Below are positions 52,330 to 61,411 of a DNA stretch of 64,000 bases, in pieces. The stretch lies in assembly GCF_030503895.2 (NCBI RefSeq), contig NZ_CP129970.2:808001-872000 (forward strand), in the 5' to 3' direction. The stretch is from Marivirga arenosa (GTDB taxonomy: Bacteria > Bacteroidota > Bacteroidia > Cytophagales > Cyclobacteriaceae). Positions within the stretch are counted from its first letter, which is position 1. Every line of letters starts with the position of its first letter. Position numbers and translations under genes: made by a program. The notes beneath the pieces are model-generated. The model was not told the origin of the DNA. It was given only the letters and a program-made list of their open reading frames with translations, and made no database searches.

Positions 52330-53646
52330 TTATAAATTACTATTTACTCCTTCCTCTCTTTGAGGGATTGGGAAAATTAGTTGATCAGAATCATAAGGTA
52401 ACCCATCAGTTGATAATTGTAACCTTTTTATATCATGAATCTTATGACCTTCGAAAGCTAATTCAGCGTTTCTTTCAGCTAAAACATCAGCTAATGTTGG
52501 ACTTACAACATCCGCCAAACCAGCTCTTTGTCGTAAAAGATTTAAATCATTAGCTGGACTATCACCAACAGATTGACCTAATCTTACATTACCTTCTGCT
52601 CGGGTTAAATATAATTCTGCTAATCTAACTAATACTACGTTTCCGAATTGGTTAGTCCATTTTGCAGTTCTAATATCATCGGTAGCTTCATCAATGTAAA
52701 ATAAATTTGCTCTTTCATCATTAGCTTCGTAAATATCAAAATGTGATGGCTGGATTTCAATATCACCTCTTCCTCCTAAAGTAGGTGAAGCAAAAAACAA
52801 CTGCATATTATTTACACCATCCTGAGTATTTACTTGAATCGCAAATACATCTTCTGAGGTATTGTTGGTATTATTATATACGCCAGCTAAGTTTCCTACT
52901 AAACTGTAAACACCAGTAGCATAATTTAATCCTCTATTTGCTGCATCTCTTGCCCCAGCAAAATTTTCCTGCTGAAGATACACTCTTGACAATACAGCTG
53001 CTGCTGCTACTCTATTGGCAAATGTACCGTTATCAGAAGGTAAGTTATTTTCGGCAAATGTTAAGTCGGATATCACTAATTGATAAACCTCTTCAACAGA
53101 AGACTTTTCATATTCTTCCGTTGAATTTGGATTTTCAGCAATAGGAATAGCTAATGAAGAGTTAGCTCCTCCGGCAGAGTAAGGCGTTCCGAAGAATTTC
53201 ACTAATTCGAAATACATTAATCCTCTAATGAATTTAGCTTCTCCTTCTACTAAAGCTCTATCTGCCTCATCCACAACATCAAGTGCGCTCAAAACATTAT
53301 TACAGATATTAATTACCTCATATCCTTCAATCCAAGTCTCCGTTACATCACTATTAATATTTGTAATTTGCTTTCTCCAAATATCAGCTGGATCACCAAA
53401 TGTTCCAGAGAAAACAATTTCATCATTCGCTCCTAATAACTCAGAATTTCTTAGTGTATTACCACCAAACAAATCACCTATACTTAAGGCATCATACGCG
53501 CCTAAGAGTACAGCCTTTACGTTAGCGTCAGTACTTAATGCTACGCTATTATCAACATCCTGCGGAGGTAGTAAATCAAGTCTGTCTTCACATGATACAC
53601 CTACCAAAAGCAGAGCAATAAATATATATATATTAAATTTTTTCAT
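52330..53646 (-). CDS. SusD/RagB-family outer-membrane lipoprotein
   Basis: 438 residues. Lipobox VGVSC (Cys19). Helical TPR-like N-terminal region (AVLLGAYDALSIGDLFGGNTLRNSEL) and the SusD C-terminal motifs (RLAELYLTRAEGNVRLG, LNLLRQRAGL, ELAFEGHKIHDIKRL) are plain. SusD caps the SusC channel and binds the nutrient, usually a glycan or peptide. It follows the SusC gene by 11 bp; substrate is unknown because no glycoside hydrolase or protease gene is adjacent. Confidence 0.93.
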   Translation of the reverse strand: MKKFNIYIFIALLLVGVSCEDRLDLLPPQDVDNSVALSTDANVKAVLLGAYDALSIGDLFGGNTLRNSELLGANDEIVFSGTFGDPADIWRKQITNINSDVTETWIEGYEVINICNNVLSALDVVDEADRALVEGEAKFIRGLMYFELVKFFGTPYSAGGANSSLAIPIAENPNSTEEYEKSSVEEVYQLVISDLTFAENNLPSDNGTFANRVAAAAVLSRVYLQQENFAGARDAANRGLNYATGVYSLVGNLAGVYNNTNNTSEDVFAIQVNTQDGVNNMQLFFASPTLGGRGDIEIQPSHFDIYEANDERANLFYIDEATDDIRTAKWTNQFGNVVLVRLAELYLTRAEGNVRLGQSVGDSPANDLNLLRQRAGLADVVSPTLADVLAERNAELAFEGHKIHDIKRLQLSTDGLPYDSDQLIFPIPQREEGVNSNL

Positions 53647-53657
53647 GTCAATTATTT

Positions 53658-56600
53658 TTAAAATCCTAGTTTAACACCGAATGTATAAGTTCTAGCTTGT
53701 GGTGCTGAATAGAAGTCATTTCCTAAGAAAATGTTACTTGCTAGATAATCAGTATTTACTTCAGGGTCCCATCCATCATAATTTGTGAATGTCAATAAAT
53801 TCTGTCCAGAAAAGTAAATTCTTAAATTTTCTATAAAATCATTTCCTAAGAAGCCTTTTGGAAAGTTATATCCAAATGTTAAAGTTTTAAGCCTTACAAA
53901 AGAACCATCAGATAAATATCTACTTGAAGGTTGAGCCCCATTGTTCTCATACAATCTAGCTTGAGGAACATCAGTGATATCCCCTACTTCCTGCCATCTG
54001 TCAAGTTGATCTGCGGTTTGGTTATCTTCAAATCGTGCATTGGCAGATGTGAATGTTCCACCACCTAAGAAAATTTTATTACCATACTGACCTTGCATTA
54101 AAATATTCAAGTCGAAATTTTTGTAGGTGAAACTGTTATTCCAGCCAAATATTATATCTGGATTTGGATTCCCCAGAACTTTTCTTTCTGCCAAACCAAA
54201 ATCATTAGTTACATAAGCATCACCCAAATGGTTCACCTGAAATACGCTACCTCCATTTAGTTCTGCCTCAGTGGGTTCTCGATTCAAATACCAAATTGCA
54301 TCACCATTAGCTGGATTAGCGCCAGCAAATTCAGCTCCAAAATGAACCCCTATAGCTTCACCTAATCTTATAGTATTCAAATATCTAGAACTTCCGCTTT
54401 CGATAAACTCTTGATCATCAGCTAATTTTGTAATTCTGTTTTGGTTTCTAGAAATGTTAATTGAACTTGACCAAGTAAAATCACTCTGAGTGATCAGGTT
54501 ATAATTCAAAACAAATTCTAAACCTTCATTTTCTAAGGAACCAATGTTTTGAGTTTGTGATCTAAATCCTGAAGTACCGGGAACAGGAACATTCAAAAGT
54601 AAGTCAGTAGTATTTTTCTTGTAATAATCAATTTCACCTGTTAATCGGTCTTTGAAAAAACCAAAATCAATTCCTACATCAACCTGAGCTGTTTTTTCCC
54701 ACTCTAAATCTGGGTTAGGAATTTGAAAGGGGGCTAAGGCAGCACTTCCTCCATAATTCACACCAGTATATAGTCCAAAATGCTCATAATTTCCTATTCC
54801 AGCATTCCCAGTTAAACCATAACTTGCTCTTAATTTCAAAAAGCTTATTGCTCCTGCATCAGAAATAAAATCTTCTTCCGAAATCACCCATCCTAATGAT
54901 GAAGCAGGGAAAAAACCAAATCTGTTATTTTCTCCAAACCTAGAAGAAGCATCGGCTCTTCCACTTAAGGTAAGTAAGTATTTATTTGAAAACTTATAGT
55001 TAACTCTAGCAAAATAAGATAAGAAAGAAAACTCATTTAATGTACCTGACCAAGCTGTTGCCTCTGCAGCGGATTCAACTTTTGTTAATTCGTCTAAAGG
55101 AAAGCCTTGGGCTGTTACGCTAGTTTGGTCTCTAGTTGACTTCTGATATTCTGTTCCACCTACAACATTAAAGTTGTGAGTATCATTAAATAACTTATCC
55201 CATCTTAAATAGGCTTTAGAAGTATTGTTGAATATTCGAACCCATCTATCCTGACCTACACCATTTACATCAGCTGGTCGACCCGTCTGTGTTTTAGAAT
55301 TTTGATATCTGTCCTCAAACTGAGTCATTAAGTCAAAACCATATTCTCCTACCACAGTAAGATTATCAGTAATTTTATACTCTAAATTAGTATTCCCAAT
55401 ATTTCTATACACTGAAGTTTCAAATGTAGAGTTCTCCAATTCAACAGTGGCTGGATAATAAAACATTGATGGATTCAACGCATCATCATACAATTCCCCG
55501 TCTAAATCTCTAACCGGAGTCAATGGTGTTTGAGCTACTAACTGAATAGGTGTTGAAAATAGATTATCATCTGTAACCCTATTATTTACACTTTTTGTGA
55601 TCCCTACATTTAAACCTACTTTCAATTTGTCATTAATTGTATGATCTAAGTTTAATCTACCTGAAATTCTTTGGAATGAATTCCCAATTAAGATACCATC
55701 CTGATCGGTAATGGAACCACTTGCGTAAAACTGAGTTTTTTCATCGCCACCTGAAGCTGATAAGTTATGATTTTGAAATTGAGCATCTTGGAATGCCTCT
55801 TCTTGCCAATCAGTACCCGTCCAATTAGGATCATTTGCGGTTTCCTGTCTCCAGTCTCTATGACCTGCAAGATAATCCATATTTGATTCCATTATTTCTA
55901 ACCAAGAACCTGGATAATCAGTAGGATTATTGATGGGATCGAATCCATCTGCTAAGTCAGTATTATAGGCTGCTTCTCTAAATAACTCCACATATTGACC
56001 GGCATTAAGAAACTCTCTTTTTCTGGTAGGTTCGCTAAAGCCATATTGCGAATCAAACGATATTCTAGTTTTTCCTGATTTACCTGATTTAGTTGTAATC
56101 AAAACTACACCATTAGAACCTCTGGAACCATAGATTGCTGATGCGGATGCATCCTTTAATATGTCTATAGACTCAATATCATTAAAATTTAAATCAGATA
56201 AGGGATTGGTAGTTGCATTAGTAGCTGATTGACTTGCTGAAGTCATAGGTACACCATCAATCACATATAAAGGTTCATTACTAGCCGTTATTGAAGACGA
56301 CCCTCTTACTCTGATATTAATTCCTCCTCCAACTTTACCATTCTGTGAAGTTATTTGAACTCCTGCCGTTCTACCTTGAATTGCTTGCTCGAAACTTGGA
56401 ACTGCAATATTTTCAATATCTTCTCCAGATACATTAGCAATATTACCGGTCAAATCCTCTTTTATTTGAGAACCATATCCTACTACCACTACTTCAGAAA
56501 GTTGAGAAACATCATATCCTAATTTTACGTCAATCCTTGATCGGCCATTAACAGAAACCTCTTTCGATTCCATACCAATAAAGGAAAAAACTAGAACAGC

Positions 56601-56801
56601 ATCAGGGCCAGCTGATATTTTATAGGAGCCCTGCAAATCGGTACTTACACCATCAGTAGTACCTTTAATCACCACGTTTACACCCGGAAGTGGTTCGCCA
56701 GTTTCAGCATCAGTAACAGTACCATTAATGGTAACATCCTGTGCTAAGGAATAATGACTAATAAATAAAATAGCCGTTACCATGAGTAAAAATTGTCTCA
56801 T
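53658..56801 (-). CDS. SusC/RagA-family TonB-linked outer-membrane protein
   Basis: 1047 residues: signal peptide (SLAQ), carboxypeptidase-like domain (VTINGTVTDAETGEPLPGVNV), plug with SEVVVVGYGSQIKEDLTGN, VRGSSSITASNEPLYVIDGV and DASASAIYGSRGSNGVVLITT (SusC signature), then a 22-strand barrel ending YTFGVKLGF. It imports a nutrient across the outer membrane using TonB energy, with the SusD lid. Cotranscribed with the SusD gene from a promoter with a long leader. Confidence 0.94.
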   Translation of the reverse strand: MRQFLLMVTAILFISHYSLAQDVTINGTVTDAETGEPLPGVNVVIKGTTDGVSTDLQGSYKISAGPDAVLVFSFIGMESKEVSVNGRSRIDVKLGYDVSQLSEVVVVGYGSQIKEDLTGNIANVSGEDIENIAVPSFEQAIQGRTAGVQITSQNGKVGGGINIRVRGSSSITASNEPLYVIDGVPMTSASQSATNATTNPLSDLNFNDIESIDILKDASASAIYGSRGSNGVVLITTKSGKSGKTRISFDSQYGFSEPTRKREFLNAGQYVELFREAAYNTDLADGFDPINNPTDYPGSWLEIMESNMDYLAGHRDWRQETANDPNWTGTDWQEEAFQDAQFQNHNLSASGGDEKTQFYASGSITDQDGILIGNSFQRISGRLNLDHTINDKLKVGLNVGITKSVNNRVTDDNLFSTPIQLVAQTPLTPVRDLDGELYDDALNPSMFYYPATVELENSTFETSVYRNIGNTNLEYKITDNLTVVGEYGFDLMTQFEDRYQNSKTQTGRPADVNGVGQDRWVRIFNNTSKAYLRWDKLFNDTHNFNVVGGTEYQKSTRDQTSVTAQGFPLDELTKVESAAEATAWSGTLNEFSFLSYFARVNYKFSNKYLLTLSGRADASSRFGENNRFGFFPASSLGWVISEEDFISDAGAISFLKLRASYGLTGNAGIGNYEHFGLYTGVNYGGSAALAPFQIPNPDLEWEKTAQVDVGIDFGFFKDRLTGEIDYYKKNTTDLLLNVPVPGTSGFRSQTQNIGSLENEGLEFVLNYNLITQSDFTWSSSINISRNQNRITKLADDQEFIESGSSRYLNTIRLGEAIGVHFGAEFAGANPANGDAIWYLNREPTEAELNGGSVFQVNHLGDAYVTNDFGLAERKVLGNPNPDIIFGWNNSFTYKNFDLNILMQGQYGNKIFLGGGTFTSANARFEDNQTADQLDRWQEVGDITDVPQARLYENNGAQPSSRYLSDGSFVRLKTLTFGYNFPKGFLGNDFIENLRIYFSGQNLLTFTNYDGWDPEVNTDYLASNIFLGNDFYSAPQARTYTFGVKLGF

Positions 56802-56993
56802 AGAAATTAATTTAAGTGAAAAATAAAAATAAAATTTGTGTGAAAATGAATTGACTAGCAGTCAAAAATAGGCTGTAAATTCATTAGGGTCAATGATTTA
56901 CGAGCTTGGACCGGGATTGGTCGATTACAGCGCCTATGTCTATTGAGTGATTTCATTTGCTTCAAAGTTAAATGAGAAAAAATACAATTACAA
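56802..56993 (-). promoter_or_regulatory. SusC/SusD promoter and structured leader
   Basis: Minus strand TTG (56993-56991), 20-bp spacer, TAACTTTG (56970-56963). The leader to the ATG at 56801 is about 155 nt. It contains a GC-rich stretch absent elsewhere (56885-56945, with GACC-AATCCC-GGTC) and a hairpin GTAAATCATT-GACCCT-AATGAATTTAC (56903-56877 region) followed by ATTTTTG. Possible attenuation. The rest of the gap up to 57167 is AT-rich and shows nothing else. Confidence 0.5.
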
Positions 56994-57167
56994 TAAAATA
57001 TTACTTTTATTTAATATTAAGATATTTTAAAATACATATTACCTAATATACCTATACTTTATTTTACTTAAAAATATATAAGCAATATATTATATTGTAA
57101 ATCACCAATCCATTCAAATTATCTACAGAAGTTCATAAATAAAACTCTTAATTTAATCTAAAACAAA

Positions 57168-57197
57168 AAGCCCTTGACAGATGACTGCCAAGGGCTT
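57168..57197 (-). terminator. Terminator of the IscA-like gene
   Basis: Stem AAGCCCTTG/CAAGGGCTT (57168-57176 with 57189-57197), 12-nt loop, U run on the minus strand. Confidence 0.85.
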
Positions 57198-57239
57198 AAC
57201 TATGTTCTTAAACGTTATTTCAAACGTTATATAGACCTT

Positions 57240-57566
57240 TTAAATTGAAAAACTTTCACCACAACCACAAGTTCTGGTTGCATTAGGATTTATAAATTGG
57301 AATCCTTTTCCGTTTAAGCCGTCTGAAAAATCTAAGGTCGTTCCTAATAAATAAAGCATGCTTTTCTTATCTACTAAAAGCTTCACTCCTTTATCTTCGA
57401 ACACTTCATCGCCTTCTTTGATTTCCTCATCGAAGCTTAAATCATACATTAAGCCAGAGCAACCCCCTCCTTTTACAGAAACTCTTACATTGCTTTTTTC
57501 ACTATGACCTTCTTCGTTCTTTAACTCGCCTAATCTATCTTTCGCTTTATCTGTAACAATAATCAT
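57240..57566 (-). CDS. Iron-sulfur cluster assembly A-type protein (IscA/ErpA-like)
   Basis: 108 residues. The three cysteines of the A-type fold are Cys36 (GGGCSGLMYDL), Cys100 and Cys102 (RTCGCGESF). It carries Fe-S clusters to apo-proteins; which targets cannot be told. It lies downstream of the hypothetical gene at 57585 by 18 bp and is probably co-transcribed. Confidence 0.92.
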   Translation of the reverse strand: MIIVTDKAKDRLGELKNEEGHSEKSNVRVSVKGGGCSGLMYDLSFDEEIKEGDEVFEDKGVKLLVDKKSMLYLLGTTLDFSDGLNGKGFQFINPNATRTCGCGESFSI

Positions 57567-57584
57567 GATTAAAAATATATTTTA

Positions 57585-57992
57585 TTATGATACTGGGTTT
57601 AGCACAACACTAAAAACAGTAATGGTATTACGATCTCTTCCGTAGTAAAGTTTATCTAAACTATCTAAAATATTGCTCGCTCTAAAATAAGAGGTATGCA
57701 ATTGTTTGTCATCTTTAGTCATCCACTGTATGGTATAAGAGCTCTCATGATCTCTATAGTTTTTGACATAATCCATCATTTTCTTTAAAGCATCAAGCTT
57801 ATCATATCCCATTTCAGAATGAAATAAAAATGATTGATTATGCCTTGGATTAATAGTGATTAAATCCAGCTTTGCTTTTCCTTCAAGATTACTAAACTCA
57901 AAAACTAATTCACTACTATTCAATCCAAGATAACTTTTTATCTCCTTTTGAACTCGTGCACTTTCTACGTGTATGTCTGCTGATGTTTCCAT
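57585..57992 (-). CDS. Conserved hypothetical protein upstream of the IscA-like gene
   Basis: 135 residues, cytoplasmic, alpha/beta: ELVFEFSNLEGKAKLDLITINPRHNQSFLFHSEMGYDKLDALKKMMDYVKNY, SSYTIQWMTKDDKQLHTSYFRASN, ITVFSVVLNPVS. Seen widely in Bacteroidota; no motif points to a function. A TAACTTTG box on the minus strand at 58093-58086 is a candidate promoter. Confidence 0.6.
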   Translation of the reverse strand: METSADIHVESARVQKEIKSYLGLNSSELVFEFSNLEGKAKLDLITINPRHNQSFLFHSEMGYDKLDALKKMMDYVKNYRDHESSYTIQWMTKDDKQLHTSYFRASNILDSLDKLYYGRDRNTITVFSVVLNPVS

Positions 57993-58121
57993 CTTTTTAT
58001 TTCTTAAATGAAGTTAAAAAATGATCTTGAGTATCCCAACTTTTTTATCCATGGAAAAGTTTCTGCATTTTTGCATTAACAAATACAAAGTTAACAATTT
58101 AGTCCCACAAAAATAAACAGC

Positions 58122-58526
58122 ATGTTAAAAGTTGAACATATAGGTATTGCAGTTAAGAATATGGAAAGTGCTAATTCACTTTTCGGCAAACTATTTAATA
58201 TAGAGCCCTATAAGCTTGAAAAAGTAGAAAGTGAAGGAGTATCAACTTCTTTTTTTAAAATGGGAGAAACCAAAATTGAGCTTTTAGAAGCTGAAAATGA
58301 AGATAGTGCGATAGCTAAATTTATTGCAAAAAAAGGTGAAGGCATTCATCATATTGCCTACGAAGTAGAAGACATAGAAGCTGAAATGAAAAGATTAGAA
58401 TCAGAAGGTTTTCAGCTAATTAATAAAGCTCCAAAAAAAGGTGCTGACAATAAAATGGTATGCTTTCTACACCCTAAAACTACGAATGGTGTTTTGGTAG
58501 AACTTTGCCAAGAAATAAAAAGTTAA
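58122..58526 (+). CDS. mce: Methylmalonyl-CoA epimerase
   Basis: 134 residues, vicinal oxygen chelate fold. Metal ligands: His6 (KVEHIGIAVKN), the His pair in GEGIHHIAYEVED and the Glu in NGVLVELCQE. It interconverts the (R) and (S) forms of methylmalonyl-CoA, linking propionyl-CoA carboxylation to the mutase. The biotin carboxylase subunit at the window end may belong to the same pathway. Stop abuts the small lipoprotein gene. Confidence 0.92.
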   Translation: MLKVEHIGIAVKNMESANSLFGKLFNIEPYKLEKVESEGVSTSFFKMGETKIELLEAENEDSAIAKFIAKKGEGIHHIAYEVEDIEAEMKRLESEGFQLINKAPKKGADNKMVCFLHPKTTNGVLVELCQEIKS

Positions 58527-58664
58527 TTACTGATGCTGAATAGAATTATAGTATTTGAGCTTCTTTTTACCTTCTCTTGTTTGAAAGGAGCTTCTCTGAC
58601 AGGCCGATAAAATAAAAGTGCCTATCAATAAAAATACGAACATTCTAAATAGTATAAATTTCAT
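58527..58664 (-). CDS. Small lipoprotein, 45 residues
   Basis: Minus-strand frame of 45 codons: MKFILFRMFVFLLIGTFILS, then a lipobox ending SAC (Cys22) and a short basic tail (QRSSFQTREGKKKLKYYNSI...). Starts at ATG 58664, stop TAA 58529-58527, directly adjacent to the mce stop. A hydrophobic start and lipobox make coding likely. Function unknown. Confidence 0.6.
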   Translation of the reverse strand: MKFILFRMFVFLLIGTFILSACQRSSFQTREGKKKLKYYNSIQHQ

Positions 58665-58707
58665 AATCAAAAATATATAATTTCAAGAGAACCTCAAACA
58701 GAAAAAT

Positions 58708-59748
58708 ATGAGTGATCAAAAAAGAACAGAAATCAACAAGTTGGGTGAATTCGGCCTGATTGATCAAATTGCAAACAAATTTAGCAAGCAAAATAGTTCC
58801 ACGCAATATGCCATTGGAGATGATTCTGCTGTAATTGATGCTGGGGAATATTTTCAGTTGGTTTCAACTGATATGCTTGTTGAAGGGGTTCATTTTGACC
58901 TCTCCTATTTCCCACTTCATCATCTAGGATTTAAATCTGTAGCTGTGAATGTATCTGATATAGCAGCTATGAATGGAATAGCTGAACAAATTACAGTGAG
59001 CTTGGCCTTAAGTAATCGGTTTTCAGTAGAAGCAGTAGATGCCTTTTATGAAGGAGTAAAAGCTGCCTGTGATGCATATAAAGTAGATTTAGTAGGTGGT
59101 GACACTACGACTTCACCTGCAGGATTAGTCATTTCTGTAACTGCAATTGGAAAAGTAGACAAAGATAAAATCGCTTATCGCTCTGGAGCAAAAGTAAATG
59201 ACATAGTTTGTGTAACAGGTGATTTAGGTGGAGCTTACATGGGTTTACAAGTACTAGAAAGAGAGAAACAAGTCTACCTTGAAAACCCTGATATGCAGCC
59301 TCAATTAGACAAATATCAATATATAGTAGGGAGACAATTAAAACCTGAGGCTCGCTTGGATTTAGTTCATGAATTATTAGACTTAAAACTAGTTCCTACT
59401 TCTATGATTGATGTATCAGATGGACTTGCTTCTGAATTACATCACATTGCAAAACAATCGAATATTGGAATCAACATTCACGAGGATAAATTACCGTATG
59501 CAACTAATACGCAAGAAACAGCTATAGAATTTAAACTTGACCCTAATACAGCTATATTAAATGGTGGTGAAGATTATGAATTACTTTTTACAATATCTCA
59601 AGATGAATTCGAGAAAGTAAAAAACCATCCTGATATTCATTTCATCGGTTATGTAAATGAAAAATCAAATGGATTGAATCTTATAACTGCAAAAGGAAAC
59701 CCAATCCCGCTTAAAGCTCAAGGATGGGATCATTTTAACCATAAATAG
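58708..59748 (+). CDS. thiL: Thiamine-phosphate kinase
   Basis: 346 residues. It makes thiamine diphosphate, the active cofactor. Family motifs: GEFGLIDQIANKF, AIGDDSAVIDAGEYFQLVSTDMLVEGVHFDL, SVAVNVSDIAAMNG, VGGDTTTSPAGLVISVTAIG, CVTGDLGGAYMGL and IDVSDGLASELHHIA. The aspartates in these bind Mg-ATP. Single gene in the window; no other thi gene seen. Confidence 0.95.
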   Translation: MSDQKRTEINKLGEFGLIDQIANKFSKQNSSTQYAIGDDSAVIDAGEYFQLVSTDMLVEGVHFDLSYFPLHHLGFKSVAVNVSDIAAMNGIAEQITVSLALSNRFSVEAVDAFYEGVKAACDAYKVDLVGGDTTTSPAGLVISVTAIGKVDKDKIAYRSGAKVNDIVCVTGDLGGAYMGLQVLEREKQVYLENPDMQPQLDKYQYIVGRQLKPEARLDLVHELLDLKLVPTSMIDVSDGLASELHHIAKQSNIGINIHEDKLPYATNTQETAIEFKLDPNTAILNGGEDYELLFTISQDEFEKVKNHPDIHFIGYVNEKSNGLNLITAKGNPIPLKAQGWDHFNHK

Positions 59749-59804
59749 ATCCCGAGTATGCACTAAAAAGAGTAATTAATTTATAAATTAAATTGATATT
59801 AAAA

Positions 59805-59840
59805 AAATGGTACGAAAAACAGTTTCGTGCCATTTTTTTT
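59805..59840. terminator. Convergent terminator of thiL and the CPBP protease gene
   Basis: Stem AAATGGTACGAAA/TTTCGTGCCATTT (59805-59817 with 59823-59835; one G-T), followed by an eight-T run; also A-rich on the left. Confidence 0.85.
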
Positions 59841-60820
59841 TAATTGAATGTATTTTGCATCCAAGCAGCTAATTCCATAAGTAAGGCAATACCAATATGA
59901 ACTACAATTCCTCCCCAAATATTTTTACTTTGATAGGTTAAAACTCCAAGTATATACCCTCCAAAAAATGATCCGATAGTTTCACCAGCTGGTTTTCCAA
60001 AATGTAAAGAAACATATAAACCTACCATTGGTAAAACAGCTCTAGGACCTAAGAAAGCCACAAAACCTAAAACCATGAACCCTCGAAAAAGAAATTCAGT
60101 GGTCAGAAAATCAAAAGCATAAAAAAATTCAAAAACAATTGCCCTTAACTCTACAGACCAGTTCATGAATTCTAATTTAGATGAAAACTGCGGATAAAAA
60201 TCTCTAATATTTTCTTCAAAAGATGCAATACCTATTAAAGGCATCATGATTAAAATTAAGGGCATATACTGTCCTATCTTTTTAACAGAAGTATTTAAAC
60301 CATAAAAATTAGTATTATCCTTTTCATATTTTCTATAATAAAAGAATAAGGGCAAAAGTATTATGAAAAGGCTAGTTATTTGATTGCTCACTTTATACAT
60401 AAAAAATCGATCCTGAAACTCAAATAGGTTTCTTATTAAGAATGTATGATAATGAAAGCAAACATCTAAGGTTAAGATTAAAAGCATAATTAGGCTCTTT
60501 ACCATAAAGGCCTTATTCTTAAATAAATTTGGGATAGTCTTATATCGGTAGCAAATGAAAATAATTCCAAAATAAATGAACCCAAAGAGTACAAAATGGG
60601 CCAAATAAGTCCATTCAATGGGTTTTAATTGATACATCCATTTCTCAAAACGAATATCAAGTAGAAGATAATTCATTGCTGTGAGGATGGCAATGAATAA
60701 AGATATTAATAAATACATCATTGGAGGATGTATTACCTCTTTATGGAAATCTTTAAAATACTGCCAAACTGCTTTCATATTATTTCCTGAGAGAAGAGAA
60801 CCTAATGCTAAAAAGCTCAT
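59840..60820 (-). CDS. CPBP-family intramembrane protease-like protein
   Basis: 326 residues, about eight membrane segments. The family motif EExxxR reads TEFLFRG (about 240), with one Glu of the pair replaced by Thr, then LYVSLHFGKPAG and FFGGYILGVLTYQSKNIWGGIVVHIGIA with His ligands. Could cleave membrane proteins or modify prenylated substrates; the missing Glu makes activity uncertain. Begins immediately after the maf stop, so it is coupled to maf. Confidence 0.8.
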   Translation of the reverse strand: MSFLALGSLLSGNNMKAVWQYFKDFHKEVIHPPMMYLLISLFIAILTAMNYLLLDIRFEKWMYQLKPIEWTYLAHFVLFGFIYFGIIFICYRYKTIPNLFKNKAFMVKSLIMLLILTLDVCFHYHTFLIRNLFEFQDRFFMYKVSNQITSLFIILLPLFFYYRKYEKDNTNFYGLNTSVKKIGQYMPLILIMMPLIGIASFEENIRDFYPQFSSKLEFMNWSVELRAIVFEFFYAFDFLTTEFLFRGFMVLGFVAFLGPRAVLPMVGLYVSLHFGKPAGETIGSFFGGYILGVLTYQSKNIWGGIVVHIGIALLMELAAWMQNTFN

Positions 60821-61411
60821 TTATTTTTTATGGAAGGCACTGAATTTATATAGCGCCTGATAAACTTTGTGGATGGGCAATCCCATTACAGTGAAGTATG
60901 AACCTTCCAATTTTTCAATATGGGTTAAGCCAAGTCCTTCTTGAATTCCATAAGCTCCTGCTTTATCAAATGGCTTATGGGTTTTAATATAATCCCAGAT
61001 TACATCTTCCTCAACCGCCCTAAAATAAACCAACGTCTCATCAGAATACTTTTGAATTTCATCATTAAATAAAATAGAAAAACCTGAAACAACCTGGTGT
61101 ACATTTCCACTTAGCTTCAAGAGCATTTCAAATGCTTCTTCCTGATTCGCAGGTTTTTCAAGAAGCTCATTATTAATTAAAACAGTAGTATCTGCGGTTA
61201 AAATGATTTTGTCGTAATAGGCATCATTATTTGAAAAGGCTTTTGCCTTTTTTTCCGCTAAAAATGCAGCTACCTCATTATGTGGCATATCACTAGGGAA
61301 GCTCTCTTCTGTATCTTTAGCTTCAGTAATAAAATGAAATCCAGCTTTTTCTAAAATTTCTTTTCTTCTTGGCGATTTAGAGCCTAAAATAAGTGGGTAA
61401 TTCAAATTCAT
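60821..61411 (-). CDS. maf: Maf-like nucleotide pyrophosphatase
   Basis: 196 residues from ATG 61411 (MNLNYPLILGSKSPRR), preferred to 61441. Family signatures are LGSKSPRRKEILEKAGF, ILTADTTVLINNELLEKPANQEEA and FDKAGAYGIQE. Maf proteins hydrolyse non-standard nucleoside triphosphates such as dTTP/UTP derivatives. The start lies inside the 3' end of the DUF1015 gene (35-bp overlap). Confidence 0.92.
   Translation of the reverse strand: MNLNYPLILGSKSPRRKEILEKAGFHFITEAKDTEESFPSDMPHNEVAAFLAEKKAKAFSNNDAYYDKIILTADTTVLINNELLEKPANQEEAFEMLLKLSGNVHQVVSGFSILFNDEIQKYSDETLVYFRAVEEDVIWDYIKTHKPFDKAGAYGIQEGLGLTHIEKLEGSYFTVMGLPIHKVYQALYKFSAFHKK

Noticed and set aside
53228-53674. 148-residue plus-strand frame in the SusD region
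   Set aside because: Antisense shadow of the well-supported SusD-like gene, rich in Ser and Leu.
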